Shown here one piece after another: positions 54,870-63,803 of a stretch of 64,000 nucleotides of DNA. The stretch's first letter is position 1; every line of letters begins with the position of its first letter. The DNA comes from Butyrivibrio sp. Su6 (GTDB lineage: Bacteria > Bacillota > Clostridia > Lachnospirales > Lachnospiraceae): contig NZ_FNUR01000002.1 of the NCBI RefSeq assembly GCF_900108105.1, positions 62,001 to 126,000 of the forward strand, in the 5' to 3' direction. The notes under the pieces were generated by a model. The model made no database searches and was not told the origin of the DNA. It worked only from the letters and a program-made list of their open reading frames with translations. Both the position numbers and the translations under genes were made by a program.

Positions 54870-54895
54870 TAAGGGATTGCAGTAGCAATCCCTTA
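54870..54895 (+). terminator. Hairpin in the argF leader
   Basis: A perfect 11-bp stem TAAGGGATTGC / GCAATCCCTTA with a 4-nt loop, weak T-run after it. It may end the upstream hydrolase gene or act in the argF leader. Confidence 0.6.
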
Positions 54896-54925
54896 TACTA
54901 TTTCCAGAAGAACGGAGGATGAGAT

Positions 54926-55918
54926 ATGAATTTATTCGGACGCGACTTTTTGAAACTGTTGGACTACACACCAGAGGAGATCCTTTATCTTGTTGATCTT
55001 GCAGCAGAGTTAAAAGAGAAAAAGAAAAATGGTGTACTTACTGATGTTTTAAAGGGCAAGAACATAGCTCTTATTTTTGAAAAGACCAGTACTCGTACCA
55101 GATGTGCTTTTGAAGTAGCTGCTCACGATCTTGGAATGGGTTCGACATATCTAAATCCAAGCGATTCTCAGATTGGGAAAAAAGAGAGCATTGCAGATAC
55201 CGCAAGGGTTTTGGCAGGAATGTTTGATGGAATCGAGTACCGTGGATTTGAGCAGGAAATAGTTGAGACTATAGCCAAATACAGCAAAGTGCCCGTATGG
55301 AACGGACTTACTAATGAGTTTCACCCAACACAGATGCTTGCTGATGCACTGACCATAAAAGAGCACTTTGGAAAGCTTTCAGGAATACATCTTGTATATA
55401 TGGGCGATGCAAGATACAATACAGGTAACTCACTAATGGTTCTGTGTGCAAAACTCGGAATGCATTTCACTGCGGTATCCAATAAGAAGTATTTCCCATC
55501 AGAGGAGCTTGTTAAGACTTGTCAGGAAATAGCAGCACAGACAGGCGCAGTAATTGATTTTTCAGAGGATCCATTGGAGGGAACAAAGGGGGCAGATGTT
55601 ATTTATACAGACATCTGGGTATCTATGGGAGAGCCGGATGAAGTTTGGGAAGAGAGAATAAAAGACCTTGAACCCTATCGCGTAACTATGGATATTATGA
55701 ATAATGCAGGTAAAAATTGTGTATTTATGCATTGTCTTCCATCATTCCATGATCTTAACACAGGCATTGGTAAGGACATAAAGAATAAATATGGCCTCGA
55801 TGAAATGGAAGTAACTGACGAAGTTTTTGAATCCGACAGATCGATCGTTTTCGAAGAGGCAGAAAATCGTATGCACACTATCAAAGCAGTGATGTATGCT
55901 ACTTTAAAGGAAGCCTGA
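54926..55918 (+). CDS. argF: Ornithine carbamoyltransferase
   Basis: A 330-residue OTC making citrulline from ornithine and carbamoyl phosphate. Carbamoyl-phosphate motif [30 protein letters not shown] and HCLPSFHD are all present. ARG boxes upstream support a biosynthetic role. CGGAGG precedes the ATG. Its product competes with the carbamate kinase reaction encoded at 3.4 kb, but the two genes are not linked. Confidence 0.96.
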   Translation: MNLFGRDFLKLLDYTPEEILYLVDLAAELKEKKKNGVLTDVLKGKNIALIFEKTSTRTRCAFEVAAHDLGMGSTYLNPSDSQIGKKESIADTARVLAGMFDGIEYRGFEQEIVETIAKYSKVPVWNGLTNEFHPTQMLADALTIKEHFGKLSGIHLVYMGDARYNTGNSLMVLCAKLGMHFTAVSNKKYFPSEELVKTCQEIAAQTGAVIDFSEDPLEGTKGADVIYTDIWVSMGEPDEVWEERIKDLEPYRVTMDIMNNAGKNCVFMHCLPSFHDLNTGIGKDIKNKYGLDEMEVTDEVFESDRSIVFEEAENRMHTIKAVMYATLKEA

Positions 55919-55920
55919 AA

Positions 55921-56793
55921 ATGTTAACTAAAGAAAATATTGAAGGGCAGCTCCATACAAAATGGGCTGCCCGTAATCTTGTCTACAAGGATGTAACAGA
56001 TTCAACAAATAACGATGCCAAAAAACTGGGCGAAGAAGGCGCGCCACATGGAACTCTTGTGGTGGCTGACAAACAGACAGTTGGCAGAGGATCCCGGGGT
56101 CGTAGCTGGGAGACACCAAGCGGAACCAATATTGCCATGAGCCTCTTGATAAGACCTGATGCTCCACCTGAGAAGATATCCATGCTGACTCTTATTATGG
56201 GACTTTCAGTGGCTGAGGGCATAGAAAATGCTATAGTTCAGGCAAAAGACCAGCAGCTTGGCAAAAGAACTGACGTTGATATTTCAAGACAGCTCCTTTC
56301 TGAAGTAAAGGTTTTTCCCCTGATCAAATGGCCAAATGACGTAGTCATTGCAGGTAAAAAGATCTGCGGAATTCTCACTGAACTTCATATGAAGAGTGAC
56401 AACACCATAAATGACGTGGTGATAGGCGTTGGAATAAACGTCAATATGAGAGATTTCCCTGATTCCATAAAAGACATAGCCGGGTCGATCCTTTCTGAGA
56501 CAGGTATCATGACGGACAGAAACGCGGTTGTTGCCAACTGTATGAAATGTTTTGAAGATAACTATGAAAAATACAATAAGACTTTTGACATGTCTCTTTT
56601 AAAAGAGCAATATGAAAATAGACTTATTAATATAGATAAACACGTTAGAGTGCTTGACCCCAAAGGCGAGTACGAAGCTGTCGCAAGAGGTATTACCAAT
56701 GAAGGAGCCCTCATCGTTGTTACTAATGATGGTAAGGAGCGCATCATAAACGGCGGAGAGGTCACAGTCAGAGGACTTTACAGCTACGTGTGA
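55921..56793 (+). CDS. birA: Biotin--[acetyl-CoA carboxylase] ligase
   Basis: A 290-residue biotin protein ligase with the GRGSRGRSWETPSGTNIAMS biotinyl-AMP loop, KWPNDVVIAGKKICGILTE and a C-terminal SH3-like domain. The N-terminal winged-helix DNA-binding domain found in repressor-type BirA is absent, so it is a monofunctional ligase. Starts 2 bp after argF. Confidence 0.93.
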   Translation: MLTKENIEGQLHTKWAARNLVYKDVTDSTNNDAKKLGEEGAPHGTLVVADKQTVGRGSRGRSWETPSGTNIAMSLLIRPDAPPEKISMLTLIMGLSVAEGIENAIVQAKDQQLGKRTDVDISRQLLSEVKVFPLIKWPNDVVIAGKKICGILTELHMKSDNTINDVVIGVGINVNMRDFPDSIKDIAGSILSETGIMTDRNAVVANCMKCFEDNYEKYNKTFDMSLLKEQYENRLINIDKHVRVLDPKGEYEAVARGITNEGALIVVTNDGKERIINGGEVTVRGLYSYV

Positions 56794-56823
56794 ATATTCT
56801 TTTTTAGACAATAGGAGAAAGAA

Positions 56824-57639
56824 ATGATTCTTGTAATTGATGTTGGAAATACAAATATTACGTTTGGCGTATATTCAGGAGAGAAGCTTGTTACTTCATT
56901 TAGAATGATCTCACAGATCTCTCATACATCTGATGAATATGGACTTAACCTCATATCTCTTTTGAACCTGAACAATATTAAAAAAGAAGATATCGAAGGC
57001 GTAATGATCGCAAGTGTTGTGCCTCAGGTTATGCATGCTCTCGTGAATTCTATTCTGAAATACCTGGGCAGAAAGCCATATATCGTTGGCCCCGGCATCA
57101 AAACAGGAATCAAAGTTAAGATTGATAATCCAAGAGAAGCCGGTCCGGACCTTATCGTTGACGCTGTTGCCGGATTTGAACTTTATGGCGGTCCTGTACT
57201 TATCATTGACTTTGGAACCGCAACTACTTATATTATTGTAAATGAAAAAGGCGAGTTTTTTACCGGAGTGGTATCGCCGGGAATCAGAATATCAGCAAAA
57301 GCCCTTTGGGAGGACACAGCAAAGCTCCCTGAAGTTGAGATCAAAAAGCCCGAGAGCATCCTGGCAAAAGAGACAATCTCCAGCATGCAGGCGGGACTCA
57401 TATACGGGCAGATTGGCCAGACCAAGTACATTGTTAATGAGATGAAAAAAGCTTCCGGCTATACTGACATGAAGGTAGTTGCAACGGGAGGCCTTGGCAG
57501 GATCATTGCTGATGAAACAGAAGAGATAGATGTCTACGACCCAACCCTTACACTCAGGGGACTTCAGATTTTATATGAGAAAAACAGAAAGAGCAAACCT
57601 CAGCTTCACGAATTTGAAGATGGTGACAGACCGGAATAA
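56824..57639 (+). CDS. coaX: Type III pantothenate kinase
   Basis: A 271-residue CoaX, first step of CoA synthesis, ATP-dependent and feedback-insensitive. Marks are [34 protein letters not shown], and [19 protein letters not shown] precedes the ATG. Confidence 0.95.
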   Translation: MILVIDVGNTNITFGVYSGEKLVTSFRMISQISHTSDEYGLNLISLLNLNNIKKEDIEGVMIASVVPQVMHALVNSILKYLGRKPYIVGPGIKTGIKVKIDNPREAGPDLIVDAVAGFELYGGPVLIIDFGTATTYIIVNEKGEFFTGVVSPGIRISAKALWEDTAKLPEVEIKKPESILAKETISSMQAGLIYGQIGQTKYIVNEMKKASGYTDMKVVATGGLGRIIADETEEIDVYDPTLTLRGLQILYEKNRKSKPQLHEFEDGDRPE

Positions 57640-57652
57640 TTGGAGTTAAAAA

Positions 57653-58111
57653 ATGAGCGCACAGGATTTTGAAAACGAGTACAAAAAAGAATTTGAGGAA
57701 AAAGAAGACCTCAAGATAGATGAAATGCAAAAGACCAATAAGGGAAGAGTCTTCGAGGAGGCAGCAGGCGGAAGGATAGTTCTTTGCGGAGCCAATGCCT
57801 ACGAGCAGAAATACTATTTTAATCCCTTATTCAAAGAGATTCCTGAGAGCATTAAAAAAGAGCTGAATATCATCAGTGTTCTTTTTACCCAGGAAGCAGG
57901 TGGAATCTTCACAATCGTATTTGAAGAGGATGGAAACATCAGCATCGAGACAAACGCCGATGAAGAGGACATCACATACGACGAGATCACAGCAGGTCTT
58001 TTGGTGGGAGAAGTAAGAAGAAAGAGACAGGACCTCTTCGAGGCTCTTGGACTCTACTACAGGATTTATGTTCTTCATGAGAATCCGGCTGATATCCTGG
58101 ATGAAGACTGA
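57653..58111 (+). CDS. Conserved protein of unknown function (DUF6145-like)
   Basis: A 152-residue acidic cytoplasmic protein starting with a charged helix (SAQDFENEYKKEFEEKEDLK) and a mixed alpha/beta body (RIVLCGANAYEQKYYFNPLF, IPESIKKELNIISVLFT). It has no signal, membrane segment or known motif. Such small proteins are common beside dus and coaX in Lachnospiraceae (from memory). No function can be stated. Confidence 0.65.
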   Translation: MSAQDFENEYKKEFEEKEDLKIDEMQKTNKGRVFEEAAGGRIVLCGANAYEQKYYFNPLFKEIPESIKKELNIISVLFTQEAGGIFTIVFEEDGNISIETNADEEDITYDEITAGLLVGEVRRKRQDLFEALGLYYRIYVLHENPADILDED

Positions 58112-58192
58112 GATAGCAGATCCAGGATTTGCGTGAGCGGGGCTTATTCTGGCGAGCAAAGCGTTAGCAGAACTACATTAGATAGGAGAAAG

Positions 58193-59167
58193 ATGAGCGG
58201 ATACGGCAAGTTACAGATTGGCAACGTAACCCTTGATAATAATATAATACTTGGACCAATGGCAGGTGTGTCGGACCTGCCTTTTCGTCTGTTATGCAGA
58301 GAAATGGGCGCGGGGCTTGTGTGCATGGAAATGGTAAGCGCCAAGGCCATTACCTATAAAAATAAGAACACCGGAATGCTGATGGATATTCATGAGGATG
58401 AGCATCCGGTATCCCTTCAGCTCTTTGGCTCCGAACCAGAGGTAATGCAGCAGGCAGTAGAGATGATAAAGGACAGACCTTACGATATCCTGGATGTAAA
58501 CATGGGCTGTCCTGTTCCCAAAGTTGTTGGCAATGGTGAGGGCTCAGCCCTTATGAAAAATCCGGAACTGATACAGAAGATCGTGGCTGCACTTGTGGAA
58601 GTTTCTGACAGACCTGTCACGGTTAAGATAAGAAAAGGCTTTAATGATAAGAGTATCAACGCGGTAGAGTGCGCACTGGCTGCGCAGGAAGGCGGAGCGG
58701 CAGCAGTTGCAGTTCACGGAAGAACCAGAGAGCAGTATTACTCAGGGAAGGCCGACTGGTCAATCATCAGACAGGTGAAAGAGGCAGTTAAGATCCCTGT
58801 TATCGGAAACGGCGATGTGGTAGATGGAGAGAGCGCAAAGAGAATGTTTGATGAGACAGGGTGCGACGGCGTAATGGTCGCAAGAGCAGCTCAGGGCAAT
58901 CCATTTATATTCAGAGAGATAAAGAGCTTTTTTGAAACAGGAACGACTTGTCCACGCCCGACCAATAAGGAAGTCTACGATACCGTCATAAGACATGCGG
59001 ACCTGCAGCTTAAGTACAAGGGCGATTATATCGGAATTAGAGAGATGAGAAAGCATGTTTCCTGGTACACAACAGGAATGGCGGGAAGTGCCAAATTCAG
59101 GAATCAGATAAACCAGATGGAAGACATGGATTCCCTGAAAAAAGCCTGTGCAGAAATAATGCTTTAA
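58193..59167 (+). CDS. dus: tRNA-dihydrouridine synthase
   Basis: A 324-residue FMN enzyme of the DusB-like type: GPMAGVSDLPFRLL, NMGCPVPKVVGNGEGSALM with the catalytic Cys, KIRKGF, and GNGDVVDGESAKRM. ATG 58193 has AGGAG 5 nt upstream and starts at the family's usual site; the in-frame GTG at 58133 would add 20 residues without support. Confidence 0.93.
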   Translation: MSGYGKLQIGNVTLDNNIILGPMAGVSDLPFRLLCREMGAGLVCMEMVSAKAITYKNKNTGMLMDIHEDEHPVSLQLFGSEPEVMQQAVEMIKDRPYDILDVNMGCPVPKVVGNGEGSALMKNPELIQKIVAALVEVSDRPVTVKIRKGFNDKSINAVECALAAQEGGAAAVAVHGRTREQYYSGKADWSIIRQVKEAVKIPVIGNGDVVDGESAKRMFDETGCDGVMVARAAQGNPFIFREIKSFFETGTTCPRPTNKEVYDTVIRHADLQLKYKGDYIGIREMRKHVSWYTTGMAGSAKFRNQINQMEDMDSLKKACAEIML

Positions 59168-59217
59168 GGCAATTATTAAATGTTTAGAAAATTGTCTAAA
59201 ATAGTGTTTATGTTTCA

Positions 59218-59246
59218 TTGACATGAATAGTTATAGACTGTATAAT
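59218..59246 (+). promoter_or_regulatory. Consensus promoter of greA
   Basis: Perfect TTGACA (59218-59223), 17-bp spacer and perfect TATAAT (59241-59246), 84 bp before the greA start. Confidence 0.9.
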
Positions 59247-59329
59247 GGCAAAGTTAAAAGTAGCTTGTTTAGCAAATGCTTTTATATAGATTTATTATTC
59301 AATCTTTATGAAGGGTAGGGAATATCATA

Positions 59330-59815
59330 ATGGAAGAAAAGAAAAACATATTAACTTATGAAGGACTTAAAAAGTATGAAGATGAGCTTCATGAGTTAAA
59401 GGTAGTTAAGCGTAAAGAAGTAGCTGAAAAGATCAAGGAAGCTAGAGAACAGGGCGACCTTTCTGAGAATGCTGAGTATGATGCAGCAAAAGACGAACAG
59501 CGTGACATCGAGGCTAGAATCGAAGCCCTCGAGAAAATCCTTAAGAACGCAGAAGTTGTTGTAGAAGAGGATGTAGACCTCAACAAGATCAGCATCGGTT
59601 GTAAAGTTAAGATTCGTGACCTTGAGTTCAATGAGGATCTTGAATACAAGATCGTAGGTTCATCAGAGGCAAACAGCCTTAAGGGTAAGATTTCAAACGA
59701 GTCACCGGTTGGAAGAGCTCTTATCGGTGCTAAAAAAGGACAGACAGTTTCTGTAGAGACACAGGCTGGTGTTCTTAAGTACAAAGTACTTGGAATTGAG
59801 AGATCAGAGAACTGA
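59330..59815 (+). CDS. greA: Transcription elongation factor GreA
   Basis: A 161-residue factor that rescues backtracked RNA polymerase by stimulating transcript cleavage. The N-terminal coiled coil contains [20 protein letters not shown], with the acidic tip residues (D, E) intact, and the C-terminal FKBP-like domain ends [17 protein letters not shown]. Confidence 0.97.
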   Translation: MEEKKNILTYEGLKKYEDELHELKVVKRKEVAEKIKEAREQGDLSENAEYDAAKDEQRDIEARIEALEKILKNAEVVVEEDVDLNKISIGCKVKIRDLEFNEDLEYKIVGSSEANSLKGKISNESPVGRALIGAKKGQTVSVETQAGVLKYKVLGIERSEN

Positions 59816-59856
59816 TAAAACTATCGGCCTCTGAGTATTGCAGAGATGTAATTTAT

Positions 59857-59889
59857 GAGCCAGCGGTCAGAAGACTTGCTGGCTCTTTA
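59857..59889 (+). terminator. Terminator of greA
   Basis: GAGCCAGC (59857-59864) pairs with GCTGGCTC (59878-59885) across a 13-nt loop, then TTTAT. Confidence 0.8.
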
Positions 59890-59949
59890 TATCGTACCCA
59901 ATCACTAATCAAGAATATAGCATATACATGCTCATAAGGAGGAAATCAA

Positions 59950-61515
59950 GTGGCAGAGAATAATCAGCAGAACAACAATGCACCACAGGAAGACGTTGGA
60001 CGTCTTCGTCAGGTTAGAAGAGATAAGCTTTCTGAGCTTCAGGCAGCAGGAAGAGATCCTTTCCAGATCGTAAAATACGATCAGACACATCATACAAAGG
60101 AGATTAGAGACAACTTTGATTCATTGGAGTTTGTTCCTCCTGTAGACGAAGAGGGTAAGGCAGTAGTAGTTCCTCTTTCTGATATACCTTCAGAGAAGCT
60201 TGTTTCACTTGCAGGCCGTATGATGAGCAAGCGTGTAATGGGTAAGGCTTCTTTTGCTAACCTTCAGGACAGAGATGGCCGCATGCAGCTCTATGTTTCA
60301 AGAAACGATCTTGGAGACGAGGCTTATGCTGATTTCAAGAAAATGGATATCGGTGACATCATCGGTGTTAAGGGCTTTGCTTTCAGAACAAAGACAGGTG
60401 AGATCTCAGTTCATGTTAAGGAGCTGGTTCTTTTATCCAAGTCTCTTATGCCACTTCCTGAGAAGTTCCATGGACTTACTGATACAGAAATTCGTTACAG
60501 ACAGAGATACGTTGACCTCATCATGAATGAAGATGTTAAGGAGACATTCAAGAAGAGATCAGCTATCATCAGAGAAATTCGTAACTTCCTTGCAGACAGA
60601 GATTTCATGGAAGTAGAGACTCCTATGCTTGTTGAGAATGCAGGTGGCGCAGCTGCAAGACCATTCTTCACACATTACAATGCTCTTGATGAAGAGAGAA
60701 AGCTTCGTATCTCCCTTGAGCTTTACCTCAAGAGACTTATCGTTGGCGGCATGGAGAGAGTTTTCGAGATTGGCCGTGTATTCAGAAACGAAGGTACAGA
60801 CACAAGACATAACCCAGAGTTCACACTTATGGAGCTCTATCAGGCATATACAGATTACGAGGGTATGATGGAACTTACAGAGAGCATGTTCCGTTACCTT
60901 GCTGAAAAGGTTTGTGGCACAACACAGATTCCTTACGGCGACAATATCATCGACCTTGGAAAGCCATTTGAGCGTCTTACAATGAACGACGCAATCAAGA
61001 AATACGCAGGCGTAGACTTCGATGCAGTTGCAACTGACGAAGAAGCTAAGGCAATTGCTAAAGAGCGTGGTGTAGAATTTGAAGATCGTCACACTAAGGG
61101 CGACATCATCAACCTCTTCTTCGAAGAGTTCTGCGAAGAGAAACTGATCCAGCCTACATTTATCATGGATCATCCTCTTGCAATTTCACCTCTTACCAAG
61201 AAGAAACCTTCAGATCCTGAGAAGGTTGAGCGTTTCGAGCTCTTCATCAATACTTGGGAGATGTGTAACGCTTATTCAGAGCTTAACGATCCTATCGATC
61301 AGCGTGAGCGTTTCGCAGCTCAGGATGCTAACGCAGCTGCCGGCGACGAAGAAGCAGAGCACACAGATGAAGACTTCCTCAATGCCCTTGAGATCGGTAT
61401 GCCACCAACAGGCGGTATCGGCTACGGTATCGACAGACTTTGCATGTTGTTGACTAACAGTGCAGGTATTCGTGATGTACTGCTCTTTCCAACCCTAAAA
61501 TCTCTTGATAAGTAA
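59950..61515 (+). CDS. lysS: Lysyl-tRNA synthetase, class II
   Basis: A 521-residue LysRS: N-terminal OB anticodon-binding domain (about 65-170; LAGRMMSKRVMGKASFANLQ), then class II motif 1 (FLADRDFMEVETPML), motif 2 (FEIGRVFRNEGTDTRHNPEFT) and motif 3 (GIGYGIDRLCMLL). Start GTG after AAGGAGG. The insertion QDANAAAGDEEAEH before motif 3 is acidic. Its 3' end matches a diverged fragment at 63172-63276, so it may serve as an attachment site. Confidence 0.96.
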   Translation: MAENNQQNNNAPQEDVGRLRQVRRDKLSELQAAGRDPFQIVKYDQTHHTKEIRDNFDSLEFVPPVDEEGKAVVVPLSDIPSEKLVSLAGRMMSKRVMGKASFANLQDRDGRMQLYVSRNDLGDEAYADFKKMDIGDIIGVKGFAFRTKTGEISVHVKELVLLSKSLMPLPEKFHGLTDTEIRYRQRYVDLIMNEDVKETFKKRSAIIREIRNFLADRDFMEVETPMLVENAGGAAARPFFTHYNALDEERKLRISLELYLKRLIVGGMERVFEIGRVFRNEGTDTRHNPEFTLMELYQAYTDYEGMMELTESMFRYLAEKVCGTTQIPYGDNIIDLGKPFERLTMNDAIKKYAGVDFDAVATDEEAKAIAKERGVEFEDRHTKGDIINLFFEEFCEEKLIQPTFIMDHPLAISPLTKKKPSDPEKVERFELFINTWEMCNAYSELNDPIDQRERFAAQDANAAAGDEEAEHTDEDFLNALEIGMPPTGGIGYGIDRLCMLLTNSAGIRDVLLFPTLKSLDK

Positions 61516-61592
61516 AGCCCAGTATTCATGCGGCTTTGCGGAGATTTTTGATTTGAAATTTTTTTAGAACACTTAAATACATCTAAAATCAT

Positions 61593-61637
61593 TATTGCTC
61601 TGAAATCCAGTGTTTATGCGGATTTCAGAGCAATTAT
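61593..61637 (+). terminator. Terminator downstream of lysS
   Basis: ATTGCTCTGAAATCC (61594-61608) pairs with GGATTTCAGAGCAAT (61619-61633), closing a 10-nt loop. Its sequence CCAGTGTTTATGCGG also resembles a segment just after lysS (61519 on) and one at about 63291. Confidence 0.75.
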
Positions 61638-61888
61638 TCTGACAACAATTTATTTATTTGACAACAATTTGACCACACCTGATCAATGCAGCCCAGTATC
61701 GGCGCGGCATTTGGTGTGTGGCAATCTTTTGAATTTCAGCGCGGATGCGCTATCAATGAGTTCTATTCACGGACTACTATTCCATTTTTGCTTTTTAGAG
61801 GGATTTCTTCGATGGCTCTTTTGTTACGCTTTTTTGTTACGCTCTTTACGCGTGTAAAAAGCTCTTTACGGCTCTTTTGACAGATAAT

Positions 61889-62154
61889 GTACGGATAAAA
61901 GTGCTAGTAAAGTGCAATCTTATCCGTACAAAAGGCGAGGAAAAAGGTCTTTTGGCAGATGAAGTACGGATAAAAATGCTAGTAAAGTGCTGTCTTATCC
62001 GTACAAACGGTCAGTAGACAGCTCTTATACCACATAATATACGGATAAAAAAGCTAGTAATGAGCTGTCTTATCCGTACAAGGGAAGAGCAGGGAACAAG
62101 AGATAGCTATATTGTACGGATAAGAACAAAGAATAGCATTGAACTTATCCGTAT
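61889..62154. repeat. Array of four 41-bp palindromic units at exact 75-bp spacing
   Basis: Units begin at 61889, 61964, 62039 and 62114. Each has arms GTACGGATAA and TTATCCGTAC (single variations in the last two) around 21 bases; the interiors of the first three share GCTAGTAA. Intervening 34-bp stretches are weakly similar. The arrangement parallels the array at 41.9-42.3 kb. The rest of 61638-62309 contains T-rich DNA with repeated GCTCTTT and TTTGACAACAATTT, and no gene. Confidence 0.9.
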
Positions 62155-62159
62155 TGCAT

Positions 62160-62222
62160 GGATGATAGGACCAGATGAAAGGATGATGGGACCAGATGAA
62201 AGGATGATGGGACCAGATGATA
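62160..62222 (+). repeat. Three tandem 21-bp direct repeats
   Basis: Consensus GGATGATGGGACCAGATGAA plus one A, at 62160, 62181 and 62202, with two or three substitutions in the outer copies, just after the 75-bp array. Confidence 0.8.
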
Positions 62223-62309
62223 GGACCGGATCGTAGGCCTGATGGCTGGTGCATGAAAAAGCGTGTATGAAAAAAGATAAAGATAAATAAGAACAGGAAA
62301 GGAAAATTT

Positions 62310-63143
62310 ATGACAAATTACAATGAGATAATTGGTGAATTACAAAAAAGAAAGGTGCAACTGGAAGCGAGTATAGCCATAGCAAATAAAAAGATTGAGA
62401 AATTGCCAGAGGGAAAGCTGCGGATTTCGTACTGTAGGGGGAATCCGCAGTATTACAAGATTATTGACTCTGCCGATACTCACGGGAAATACATCAAAAA
62501 AAGCGACTTCAAGATAGCACAAGAGCTGGCGCAGAAGGATTATCTGAAAAAGATTATTAATGTAGCGCAGGAAGAACTAACAATTGTAAAAAGAGCTATA
62601 GGTGCAGGCGCCAACTTTCCAAAAACAAAGGAAGATAATCAGGGAATTATTACTCCGGAGGCGGTATATGACAGTCTCAAGAAGGAAAGAAAAATACTCG
62701 TGTCTCCACTTTTGATAAGTGATGATGAGTATGCTAGAAGATGGAGCGAGGAACAATTCCGCATCAGCACTTATAAACCAGAGGAAAAAATATATACAAC
62801 CAGGCGTGATGAGATGGTGCGATCCAAGTCGGAGATGGTGATTGCGGATATGTACTTTGAGATTGGAGTTCCATACAGATATGAGTGCGAGCTGCGGCTC
62901 AAGAGCGGTGTCATCAAATACCCTGATTTTACATTACTTAACAAGAGGACGAGAGAAGTTATATATCATGAGCACCTTGGCAGGATGGATGATGAGAAAT
63001 ATCGGAAAAAGAATCTGCGCAAGATAGAGGAATATAGAAGAAACGGAATTTTTGTGGGGAAGAATCTCATCCTGACTTTTGAAGAGGATGGATGTCCGTT
63101 CAACATAAGAGAATTCGAAAAGAGCATAAGGGAGATTATATAG
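62310..63143 (+). CDS. Accessory protein with PD-(D/E)XK nuclease-like C-terminus
   Basis: A 277-residue protein. The N-terminal third is predicted coiled coil (KVQLEASIAIANKKIEKL), followed by a basic linker. In the C-terminal half, RSKSEMVIADMYFEIG, KYPDFTLLNKRTREVIYHEHLGRM and KNLRKIEEYRRNGI match the E - D - ExH pattern of PD-(D/E)XK-fold nucleases, with E-H-L in place of E-x-K. Such proteins are common on integrated elements. The ATG follows AGGAAAGGAAA. It lies between lysS and a displaced lysS 3' fragment, so it is probably part of an integrated element. Role as restriction or defence nuclease is an inference. Confidence 0.55.
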   Translation: MTNYNEIIGELQKRKVQLEASIAIANKKIEKLPEGKLRISYCRGNPQYYKIIDSADTHGKYIKKSDFKIAQELAQKDYLKKIINVAQEELTIVKRAIGAGANFPKTKEDNQGIITPEAVYDSLKKERKILVSPLLISDDEYARRWSEEQFRISTYKPEEKIYTTRRDEMVRSKSEMVIADMYFEIGVPYRYECELRLKSGVIKYPDFTLLNKRTREVIYHEHLGRMDDEKYRKKNLRKIEEYRRNGIFVGKNLILTFEEDGCPFNIREFEKSIREII

Positions 63144-63171
63144 ATGCTTTTTCTGAGTGTTACAATTATAA

Positions 63172-63276
63172 GGAGTTATAGGTTACGAAATAGATATGCT
63201 TGGGGTGTTACTAACAAAAGTTGCGGCAATCAGAGACGTGTTGTTGTTCCCGACACTTAAAAGCTTCAATAAATAA
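63172..63276 (+). pseudogene. Displaced 3' end of a lysS gene
   Basis: The frame from 63172 encodes GVIGYEIDMLGVLLTKVAAI, RDVLLFPTLKSFNK and a stop, about 34 residues matching the LysRS C-terminus GGIGYGIDRLCMLLTNSAGI, RDVLLFPTLKSLDK of the intact gene. No upstream coding part exists (an in-frame stop lies just before). Many wobble positions differ, so it is not a recent copy of the local lysS. It is followed by a CAGTAGTTATGCGACTTTTC segment similar to DNA just after lysS. This is the expected trace of integration into the lysS 3' end. Confidence 0.8.
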
Positions 63277-63310
63277 ATAATAAAAAAACGCAGTAGTTAT
63301 GCGACTTTTC

Positions 63311-63340
63311 AGAGGGATAGTGTTTTTGCACTATCCCTTT
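63311..63340 (+). terminator. Terminator after the lysS fragment
   Basis: AGGGATAGTG (63313-63322) pairs with CACTATCCCT (63330-63339), closing a 7-nt loop and followed by a T-rich run. The remaining 63341-63472 is AT-rich with a TTGACA at 63414. Confidence 0.75.
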
Positions 63341-63472
63341 TGACGTAGAAAATAATCACTTGCCATATCATGATTTTTTGTAATTATTGAACAAAAAAGT
63401 TCTTGCGCATAATTTGACAGACTACTATTCAAATGTGTAGTGTTGTACCTTTTAGAGAAAGGAAGGTACATT

Positions 63473-63700
63473 ATGAAAAATAAGTCAAAGGCAGAAATGG
63501 TAAAAGAATTGGGCAGCTTTATCAAGAACAGAAGAAAACAACAGAATCTAACACAGGAAAAAATGCTGGACATACTTTATAGCGAGTTTGATCTTTTCAT
63601 GGATAAGAACACATTATCACTCATTGAGCGGGGAAAAATAGCTACTAATTGGTACAATATTTTCGCCATATTATCGGTACTTGGATTTAAAAATGACTGA
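63473..63700 (+). CDS. Small XRE-type helix-turn-helix regulator
   Basis: A 75-residue protein with the XRE fold: FIKNRRKQQNLTQEKMLDIL, a recognition helix around DKNTLSLIERGKI, and WYNIFAILSVLGF. Nothing follows the HTH. The start ATG 63473 has GGAAGG 6-7 nt upstream; a TTGACA at 63414-63419 and an ACTAC/GTAGT inverted pair between -35 and -10 suggest autoregulation. It lies directly before the integrase gene and probably controls element maintenance or excision. Confidence 0.75.
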   Translation: MKNKSKAEMVKELGSFIKNRRKQQNLTQEKMLDILYSEFDLFMDKNTLSLIERGKIATNWYNIFAILSVLGFKND

Positions 63701-63803
63701 GAAATATAAGCTCAATAAAAGATGTAAACATAAGATTTTATGTGGTGAAATGAGAGCTGATATAGGAAACTTCACTCAATAACTATGTTGAACGGAGGCT
63801 TAT

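Noticed and set aside
61889-62154. Possible CRISPR array
   Set aside because: Repeats are short inverted arms (10 nt) within a tandem 75-bp period; the stretches between units are partly similar to each other, there are only four units and no cas gene nearby.
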